The position numbers and the translations under genes are program-made. Of a stretch of DNA of 64,000 bases, positions 56,804 to 64,000 are shown in pieces (position 1 is the first letter of the stretch; every line of letters begins with the position of its first letter). Where the stretch lies: contig JAKSYS010000042.1 in the NCBI GenBank assembly GCA_022925895.1, positions 108,348-172,347 of the forward strand, written 5' to 3'. Source of the stretch: Fragilaria crotonensis. Its lineage: Eukaryota; Bacillariophyta; Fragilariophyceae; Fragilariales; Fragilariaceae. The notes below the pieces were generated by a model. The model made no database searches, was not told the origin of the DNA, and was given only the letters and a program-made list of their open reading frames with translations.

Positions 56804-58326
56804 TTAGAATACTTCATGAAACCTGGTGCAAATCACAACAGTACCTATGCCATTGCAGCGCACTGGTTCCAGTCGGAGTCGAATTGGATTGTAAACGCGT
56901 AACACACAGGGACCGGGAATGGGTTTTTCCAAGACAATCCAAGCAAAGGTTTCGTCAATTTTCCCCATCACGACAACATGCCGATCGAGCAAGGGTGTTG
57001 AGGTGCCCATAAGTTGAACATCCAGGTAAGGCTTACCCTTTCGAGGATCATGCATGGACATTCTGGACTGTAGTCTTACAATATCCGCGTTCATAGCAGC
57101 GCGCAATTCAGTATACTTTTGCATAAGCGGACCTTGGATCTTCTTTTTAGAAGCCGCCTTGATAGAACGTTTGCCAGGTTGATTTGTTTTGGTTCGTTGA
57201 TACCACGGTTCTGCATTTTCGTTCAGCTCATAATCGATGTTACTTGTCAATTGTTTACCCAGAAGTGCTGGGGCGAATGATTTGGTAGATTGCCTCACAG
57301 TCATCCTTGAAGCGTTCTCCAAAGAAAATGGTGGCCTGGTTGCCTTGCCTAGTTGCATGGGCCGTTTGGAAGAAGGTGTCCTAAACGCATCCAACTCGCG
57401 TATTCCGATGCGTTCCAATTTCTTCATTCGCCCCGCAATCCAGTGCTGTGGTCTTGTCCCAACGATAGAAGTTAGAGCACTTGTCGACTCAGTCCATGGC
57501 GTTACAACCCTGGCATGAGAAATCTCTTTTGGAAAGTCGAGCGATTTCCGAAGACGTTTCCGAGACCGCTCCAATTCTATCAGCGCATGTTTGCTTAAAG
57601 GGATATCATCGTCCATCGACAATCTATTCTGTTTTGTCTGACCGTCACTGGTGGATGTGATTCCTCTCTAGTTTCATCGTACCAAGCATCGTCACAATCA
57701 GGCCAATCATCCGGAGAAGCTGTTGGGAAGTGAGGTTGTGCGTTTTCGCTTGGTCGTCCGGATTGTGCCACAGGTTCATCACGTGAATCGTTGTGAGAAT
57801 CTTTCAATCCAACATTCTCCATTTCCTGTTTCATCAGCTGTTGTTGCAATACCTGGAAGAGATTTTCTCCGCCATCGCCATTGGCACTTGCTTCGCTATC
57901 AGAGGAGGAATCTTGTTGTGGCAACGCACGACTGCGACGAGGTAGCGACGCCAAACTCATGGGACTTGCCTGCGTGAACTCGAAGGGATCCTGATCACAA
58001 TGCTGCTGTGTGCCGTCGTACACAATCTCCACATCACTTGAATCGTTATCTGTCATGCTGTCGGTGTCTATAGTGTCAAGCGGAGTACGCGAGCGACGTG
58101 GGACCTTACTTGTCGGATGTTGGATTGTCGTTGCTAGTATTGCTGTTGGTGTAGTTCTGTGGATTTTGGCATGCGCGCCATGTGAAGGGACGCCTCTGGT
58201 CTCTGATATGTCATACTGCCATCTGCCATGGACCATGCAATCAGCGATGGAATTGGCGCGCTCAAATTTGACTTCGAGGGAATGGGAATCAAACCATGTA
58301 TGAGAATACTTGCACCACGCTTGCAT
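56804..58326 (-). CDS. Unrecognised two-part nuclear-type protein, one frame break
   Basis: Frames 58326-57595 and 57622-56804 abut and both have coding character. The first is acidic and serine-rich with TDNDSSDVEIVYDG (resembling a SUMO-interacting motif, DVEIVYD) and a DDWPDCDDAWYDE patch. The second is basic (LERSRKRLRKSLDF; KRSIKAASKKKIQG) and ends in a compact, probably beta-rich domain (YLDVQLMGTSTPLLDRHVVVMGKIDETFAWIVLEKPIPGPC read in pieces) reminiscent of an OB fold. One base is missing or extra near 57625-57660. I know no family for it; a DNA-repair or chromatin role is only a guess from the SUMO-like motif and composition. The true start may be one of the internal methionines. Confidence 0.55.
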
Positions 58327-58922
58327 CGTTTCCTACCCAGCCGAACGCATTCCGTGCACTTAATTCTGGATACTGGTATGAACTCATACTGCTACAATTG
58401 ATGTATTTGGTACTGTACATAGTACAAAGTACTCGAAGTTCTGCAGTCCTTGGCACGGGACCTCTGAACGGTACCAGGTACAAGTATCTTTTTGCCGGTA
58501 ACATAGTACTGTATTGTGGGATCGTGGGATCGTGGGCCATTGGGACGCGGACCGAGGAACGCCATGCTCGTTAGTGAGGCTTCAGTAGTAAGCGAGACAC
58601 ACGAGCATGATGGTTGCAGGTTTGTAGGAGTCTCGGGTCTCGAGCATATAAAGCGTCGATAGTCGAGACTCGGCACTAAACTACTCAAGGCACGTAAGCA
58701 ATATCGCCTAGAAGTCTCGACACCTACTTTTCATATAAACCTTCTACTCGGGCGCGTGCTGGACCACCATTACCTGCTCTAGTGACACGCACCACGTTGT
58801 CGGATCGCCAGCAAGAACGTGCTGTGCACTGATGTTCGCGACAGCGAGGCCATGCGCCGACAACCTAGAGTGCAGTAGAAAGCGATCGCACAAATAACTA
58901 TACCTATACGCAGGGATCGATG
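58327..58922. other. Intergenic
   Basis: Contains GGGATCGTGGGATCGTGGG (58518-58538) and a GTAC cluster (58400-58510). No gene supported. Confidence 0.45.
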
Positions 58923-60139
58923 CTAATACATGGTCTTTTGATAAAAGGCCGTGATGGATTCGATACTGAGCAGGATGATCATCGCGTGAGGCGCACATCG
59001 TCCATAGTACGCAGAGAAACCATTGAAGAATCCCAAAGGACCTTCCTGCTTAAAAACTTTCACACTCGCGTCGATAACTCCTTTGTAGGGAAGTTCACCA
59101 GTCAAATGGTCTGGGCGTTGATTCATTAAACGCGATTTAATCAAGTCAAATGGGAGCGAAAAGAGTGCAGCAGTGAAACCCTGAATGGATAATGAAACGA
59201 AAATGAGATGGGTTGTCGAACGAGGTAACATCACACACCGACTCTGAACCACATACCGCAACAGCTGACGATAAAAGCTTGGTGGAAAGACTGGGTCCGT
59301 CAGTCATAGGGTCGTTCAATAACTTAGCGCACACTTCCTTTGCTTGATCATAGCAGGCCAACATTCCCACGTTCATAGCCATGCCTCTCAAGACATTTGG
59401 CAAGAGACCTTTGTAAAGGGCGCCGACACCTTCTTCCTTCGTCGTTCGAATAAGGGCCTTTGAGGACGAACAGAAAATCGGTGTGAGACGATAATGCCAA
59501 TATCCACATACACTCACACATATGCGCCAAATCGATTTAACGTACATCAAATACATTCTTATAGTTTCTTCGATCTTCCACCGGTCCCATGGAGTCGGCT
59601 TGAAGTCTCACAAGAGCTATGTCGAACGGAGTACCAATGCAAACCGCGACACTGCCCGAAGCCATTCCCGACAAGGTCTTTGCCATGAAGGAAATTGGTT
59701 TGCCATCGTTCAGTTCCACAAGCTTATCAGAGAATGTTCGATGCAGGCCGATACGCGCTGTTCCGTACACCATTTGACGACCAATGGCAGCGTCAATACC
59801 CTTGTAAATAGAGAAGAATCCTTCATGGGCTATCATTCCCTTCAACAGAGCAGGAAAGCTAGGAATCTTTTTCCCCGGATTGAGTTGCCCGTAGAGTTGC
59901 ATACGAACCTTTGAGGATATAGGATATATAGGACGTTAGCTTCACGCTTTGTTTGGCATGAACACAGGCAGAGACAACTGGCATAACGCCCTACGCTGTA
60001 GTATTACCTTTGCAAGATCTATGGGATGGATGATACAACTGGCGAACGAAGCAGCCCCACCACCACAGACGAAGGGCTCTGCCTTCTTGGCAAAGCTTCC
60101 AGATCCGCTGTTGGAGCTCATCGTGGACGTCGGAGACAC
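58923..60139 (-). CDS. Mitochondrial carrier, 2-oxoglutarate/malate type (SLC25A11-like)
   Basis: Exons 60139-60008, 59908-59546, 59457-59257 and 59180-58923 are joined by GT-AG introns of 99, 88 and 76 nt, all in phase 0, giving about 317 residues. Three tandem carrier repeats are visible with PIDLAK, PFDIALVRLQAD and PFDLIKSRL as the Px[D/E]xx[K/R] signatures, and GFFSIYKGIDA, GVGALYKGLLP and GPLGFFNGFSAYYGR as the second-helix blocks. The sequence GTPFDIALVRLQAD..P...RRNYKNVFDALIR..KEEG closely follows the animal oxoglutarate carrier, which exchanges 2-oxoglutarate for malate across the inner membrane. Repeat 1 is preceded by a short serine-rich start. The gene is intact. Confidence 0.9.
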
Positions 60140-60570
60140 AATGGTGTAGAGGAAGATTCAGGCAATTAGCAAAAACCAGAATATCACCTTGTCGTAGAGG
60201 AAGATTGGGAAGGGTTTTCGTATGATTGGTGTGTCCTGCGGTCCGGTCGTCGATCGGAATGTTCAGAAATTGATGTGACCATCCTCTGCGCAGAAGTGTA
60301 TGACGGGGCAATTGGAAAGACGGATTTTTGATCGTTCTGGCAAGCGAAATGCGTGCCGACTGCGGACTGCAGACTGCAGACTGCAGAGATCCGGGCACAT
60401 CTGTTGGCACGTACTGTCGGTTATGCTACTCAGTGATTTCGAATTTCCGTGACGTCATGCAGCGCAAATGCACCTTCAGTCGATCAAAGCGATCTTCCGG
60501 CGGGGCTGCATACGCTAAATGGCACTAATCACTATGCATAATCATACCAGCTAGCAGGGTACATCGTACG
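60140..60570. other. Intergenic
   Basis: Upstream region of the carrier gene. Contains a short GACTGCGGACTGCAGACTGCAG repeat near 60358-60385 (units of GACTGCA). No gene supported. Confidence 0.45.
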
Positions 60571-60773
60571 CCATACTCGAAAGTAGAAAACTGCTACTGT
60601 CCTGGGGGGTATTGTACAGTATCATCTACAGTAGAAATTAGTGCGTACTCGAGTACTTTGTACTGTTGTACTGTCGGGGATCAGCGTTAAAAATGTACTC
60701 GGAGTACTACGTACAAATTCGTACTCCAGTACTCCGAGTACAGAAGTACCAAGGTACAAGGTACAAGTACCTT
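60571..60773. repeat. Tandem duplication, unit 1 (about 203 bp)
   Basis: Starts CCATACTCGAAAGTAG and ends GGTACAAGTACCTT. Repeated with few changes at 60774-60971. The right half is extremely dense in GTAC palindromes. Confidence 0.85.
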
Positions 60774-60971
60774 CCATACTCGAAAATAGAAAACTGCTAC
60801 TGTCCTGGGGGGTATTGTATCATCTACAGTAGAAATTAGTGCAGTACTCGAGTACTTTGTACTGTTGTACTGTCGGGGATCAGCGTTAAAAATGTACTCG
60901 AGTACTACGTACAAATTCGTACTCCAGTACTCCGAGTACAGAAGTACCAAGGTACAAGGTACAAGTACCTT
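60774..60971. repeat. Tandem duplication, unit 2 (about 198 bp)
   Basis: Second, adjacent copy of 60571-60773; it differs by a few substitutions and a 5-base loss (ATTGTATCATC instead of ATTGTACAGTATCATC). Head-to-tail with no spacer. Confidence 0.85.
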
Positions 60972-61199
60972 GTAGCTGGTAGATGTAAAACAGCGGAACT
61001 GAGCGAGTGTGCATATGCATACTTGCACCTGGTACTTGTACCTGGTACCTGGTATGACACAGTTGCTCGTAAACATGTATGACATATGTCATACATTGCG
61101 AGCGCATAACTATGTGCATCGCCTTCTTGTTCAGCGTCTACATTCTACATATACATACATGAAGATTCTTGTTGGTGGTTCACTATCATGTGTCAGTAC

Positions 61200-61207
61200 G
61201 TCAGTAC
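61200..61207. repeat. Left 8-bp target-site duplication of MITE 2
   Basis: GTCAGTAC, identical to 61526-61533. The same 8 bases also occur just to the left, at 61192-61199. Confidence 0.75.
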
Positions 61208-61525
61208 CAGAGACGGAATTTCAAACCCAGCCCACCCAAACCACGGCCCACCCAAACCCATTGGGTTAAGGTGGGGTTTGGGTGAGCTCAGGATTTCATG
61301 GGTGGGTCTGGGTGGGCCGGCAAATCATAGCAAAAAATGACAGTAGATGTTTGCTACCGGTAGTAGTAGAACCATGTACTCCAGGACTGGCTACTGGGTT
61401 TGGGTGGGTTTGGGTTGGTCTTGGTAGATCGTATGGGTTCTGGGTGGGTTTGGGCTGGTACTTCCGTGAGCGTAGCTTTACGTGGGTACCCATGGGTTTG
61501 ATGTTTTCAGAAATTCCCGTCTCTG
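61208..61525. mobile_element. Short hAT-type MITE rich in GGGTTTGGG
   Basis: 318 bp beginning CAGAGACGGAATTTC and ending GAAATTCCCGTCTCTG, near-perfect inverted repeats (one base inserted), flanked on both sides by GTCAGTAC. This 8-bp duplication and CAGAG-type terminus again fit the hAT superfamily. The interior starts C-rich (CCCACCCAAACC) and then turns G-rich, with about ten GGGTTTGGG/GGTGGGT blocks, so it can fold back on itself and could form G-quadruplexes. No coding capacity. Confidence 0.8.
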
Positions 61526-61533
61526 GTCAGTAC
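61526..61533. repeat. Right 8-bp target-site duplication of MITE 2
   Basis: GTCAGTAC, matching 61200-61207 exactly. Confidence 0.75.
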
Positions 61534-61716
61534 CTTGTCCTTGCGGTAGTACTAGTACCATAGGATTCAGTACCAACCAATAGCACGTATCGTAATACCT
61601 GTAGTACAAGTACGTGCACCATCCGTGATTTGATGTACCGGTAACAGTTGACATTAAGACCGCGTCCATGCTGCCATACATCCCTTGACGACGCCTTCAT
61701 CGATACCCAACAAACC

Positions 61717-62261
61717 ATGGGAGTACATTCTATAATCATTTTCGATCGCAGAGGCAAGACCTTGTTTACTAAGCGGTACACGAAAAGCGGGTCAAAGCAA
61801 GAAGATGAGGAGCAATTGTCGAATTGCGAAAGCTTGTCTTTGGGATGCTGTTTTCGCTTCGGGAATTAGTGGGAAGCTTAGCACCGTCGTCAGAAGTGAA
61901 AGATGCCGGTACGTTGTGTGCATGCAAGAGGTTTCGTGTGTGCCATCCTTGGAAGTATGCTCACACTCGGACGATGTAACGCACTCCAGGATTGCATTCA
62001 GTCCACACGGGAGCTGGTACACTCCATAACTATGAAACCGTAAGCGGTCTACGATTTGCCCTGTATACTACAAAAATGCCAGCTGCACAAAATGCTTCGA
62101 TTCGAGGGGCTCTAAAACATATTTACACAGAACTATGGATCGACTGTGTCGTTCGTAGCCCGCTGTACATTCCCAGCTCGCAGGGAGACATGGACCTTGC
62201 CTGCACCAACTTTGAGCAAAGGTTAGATGCATTTCTGGGATCAATGCCATGGTTCAAATGA
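61717..62261 (+). CDS. TRAPPC1: TRAPPC1 / Bet5, TRAPP core subunit, one frame break
   Basis: The start MGVHSIIIFDRRGKTLF is the longin-fold opening of Bet5. Near 61825 the text shifts frame: after EEQLSN the family block RKLVFGMLFSLRELVGSLAP continues one frame over, and one additional T in the TT at 61824-61825 would give SNLRKLVFGM. An 81-nt intron (61909-61989, GTACGT..CCAG) leads to LHNYETVSGLRFALYTT, HIYTELWIDCVVRSPLY and the end FEQRLDAFLGSMPWFK. A second acceptor 12 bases downstream is also in phase. Bet5 is part of the seven-subunit core that activates Ypt1/Rab1 at the Golgi. About 153 residues, close to the usual 145-160. Lies 184 bases after MITE 2. Confidence 0.85.
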
Positions 62262-62407
62262 AGAAAGCCACGGCGCTGACGGGTAACACCTAGGATGAGT
62301 ACAACCACCCAGTCCACTGGAATATAATAACACCTCTAGGATCGTTGCCGAGCTTCAAATTACCCAATGGCGGTCCCGCAAAAGTCTCATATTCACCCTT
62401 TCGCATG

Positions 62408-63420
62408 TCATATTTTTGGTTTCTTAGCCACATGACCAACTGGTGCAGGCGCTGTGCTTGTAACAGACTTTGGCTTGGTGGCTGTTGGTACACTAGCCGA
62501 CGCAGTATTACCAGTAGTGTTGTTTCGGACGGCTTTTTTCGCCTCGAGAACCTCCTTGAGAGCCGCATCTACTTGATCCATTTCCTCACAAGTCATTTTC
62601 ATGCGCGCTTTAACTTGTTGCAGTTCCTTCTGCAAAAACTTTTGAGCTTCCAAGAGGGCTTGAAAGTCATCTTCGTCCGAATAACGTTGAACACAGGCTT
62701 GGACGGCGTCGTCGGGGAAAGGGATTTTCGGAACCTCGGCTACCTTCATGAGGCTCTGAAAGAAGGATTCTTTGGGATCGGTGAAGACCACTTCATCGTA
62801 AACCTCAGCTACGACTGGTTCCTTGGTAGGCTGCATGTTTGTGGAACCTTGAGGATATAGCTTGATACCGTGGTTGACCTGTCGGATTATTTTGAGAAAC
62901 GGAAGAAATATGAGCAATTACAGAATCTCCGCTTCTCTTGACCTGCTAAACAAAGATGCACAGTACTCACCACAGTTGCCTTTTCGGATGGATCCTTCCA
63001 TACGATGCGTATTTGCGCTTCAAATTCACCCCAACCTCGTTCCGTCACTTCGAAGGGTGGATCGGTCAATTCTCGCACCGGTTGGGCGAACGATGGATGA
63101 AGTTGAAAGACCACTTTCTGAATGCAGACTCCCAAATCCTCATCATTGGGACCTCTAAGATAAAGCGTCCATTTATGTGTATGATATTCGTCCGCCTTCT
63201 TGCCGAGGAAAAAGGCAATGGATCCGTAGACAATTGGCAGGCAAACAGTCGTGTTGGCCAATCTATTCTTGGTGGCAGCTTCACCAGCGAGAGGAAGCAC
63301 ATGATTGGCAACTACTGCGGTGGGACCTGTCGTTGTTATGATAGGATCCATCGGAACAGCAACACTTGCTGCTGTAACCCCGTCAGACTCGACGGCGCCA
63401 GTCTCAGTGGTTGGCATCAT
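62408..63420 (-). CDS. YEATS-domain protein (GAS41/Yaf9 type)
   Basis: Exon 1 (63420-62971) and exon 2 (62878-62408) joined by a 92-nt GTGAGT..GACAG intron in phase 0, about 306 residues. YEATS domains read acylated histone lysines; GAS41/Yaf9 is shared by the SWR1 and NuA4 chromatin complexes. Visible: a poorly conserved alanine/threonine-rich start, then IVYGSIAFFLGKKADEYHTHKWTLYLRG, QKVVFQLHPSFAQPVRELTDPPFEVTERGWGEFEAQIRIVW and, across the junction, VNHGIKLYPQG, which are the successive YEATS blocks including the aromatic HTHKW and GWGEF pocket residues. A coiled coil near the C-terminus (LLEAQKFLQKELQQVKARM) matches the GAS41/Yaf9 helix that binds complex partners. The gene is intact. Confidence 0.9.
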
Positions 63421-64000
63421 TTCGACTGTCTGTGGACAAGTTGTTTTGTGTGCGTCTTGAAAATGTTGATCTCGCGTTGAGAGTGTGTCCTCCTAATGGC
63501 AACAATGGACTCGAATGGATGTCGTCTCTTGATCACAAGCACAAAGTCAATGCCATTTGATTTGACCGGAATTCCAATCTTGATGATTAACGGCCTCTCG
63601 ACTCTCAGTATGATATGCATAGCTCGTTGCAATGGCAGCTATGGTTCCGCAGCGGTGCTGATTGCATACTACATACATCACTTACAGTATCACATACTCC
63701 GATTACAATACTGTAGAATCAGATAGTACAGTATCAGCCATACTCGTAAGGAGAATACGCATATCATACATAGTGTATGAATTCTGTACGCTGCGTATAG
63801 AGGCGTATAGACGCCTATCGACTCTATCGACTCGATAGATTGGGATTCTGTCATACACTATGCACTACTTCCGCCTGTACAGTAGTAGATTCCGATTGCT
63901 GTGAATCACCTACTGTGGTATAGAATTCCAACTTCTTGGTACGGAGTACGGTACATGTTCCTCGTACAAAGTACAAAGTAGTATGTCAACAGTACTCGAG
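63421..64000. other. Intergenic at the right edge
   Basis: Upstream of the YEATS gene. Contains CGTATAGAGGCGTATAGACGCC and ATCGACTCTATCGACTCGATAGA repeats (63790-63840) and a GTAC cluster running to the end. A 76-codon frame (63496-63726) has no recognisable feature. Confidence 0.45.

Noticed and set aside
61220-61500. Interstitial telomere
   Set aside because: The GGGTTTGGG blocks are irregular, mixed with GGGTGGG, and enclosed within transposon termini with a target duplication.

Overview
The window is nuclear DNA from a eukaryotic microalga, most likely a diatom or close stramenopile. I infer this from four things: short GT-AG introns (50-171 nt); several presequences that look like a signal peptide followed by an aromatic plastid-import residue; a degenerate Ty1/copia element whose gag and protease segments resemble those I know from diatom genomes; and genes separated by short, GTAC-rich spacers. 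No rRNA, tRNA, CRISPR array or bacterial operon was seen.

Layout. 1-4.5 kb is a 2.8-kb-period duplication with almost no CpG. 5.2-12.6 kb is a decayed copia retroelement (gag, protease, integrase, RT) split by an oppositely oriented non-LTR retroelement relic (RT, RNase H, Cys-rich tail; 8.6-11.3 kb). 12.8-20 kb holds TRAPPC11 and a type I membrane protein of unknown function. 20-28 kb holds a nitroreductase, a hAT-type MITE with a perfect 8-bp target duplication, a CS+SAP presequence protein, a PPR protein and a UPF0301/AlgH protein. 28-31 kb has no recognisable gene. 31-44.7 kb is gene-dense: KDEL receptor, an organellar SRP54 M-domain-like protein, a START-like plastid protein, a TMEM242-like protein, a possible TAF10-like protein, a protein of repeated GD[L/I]T motifs, an LCL3-like nuclease, a TBC1D22-type Rab GAP and HUS1. 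45-50.3 kb is one large FG-repeat/SAC3 (GANP-like, TREX-2) gene. 52.3-56.3 kb is a strongly GC-rich non-LTR retroelement with an N-terminal cysteine cluster, RT and a restriction-like endonuclease tail. 56.8-63.4 kb holds an unrecognised acidic/basic protein, a 2-oxoglutarate/malate-type mitochondrial carrier, a tandem duplication, a second hAT-type MITE full of GGGTTTGGG, TRAPPC1/Bet5 and a YEATS-domain protein.

Themes. ER-Golgi traffic is well represented (TRAPPC11, TRAPPC1, KDEL receptor, Rab GAP). Nuclear functions include HUS1, SAC3/GANP, YEATS and possibly TAF10. Organelle-targeted proteins (PPR, SRP M-domain, START-like, CS/SAP, carrier) form a third group. The genes are not operonic; neighbours are often convergent or divergent.

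Data quality. At least eight otherwise conserved genes carry single-base frame breaks, many at short A/T or C runs. Uncorrected homopolymer errors are the simplest explanation. All gene models are hand-built from splice signals and remembered family patterns; no alignment was run.
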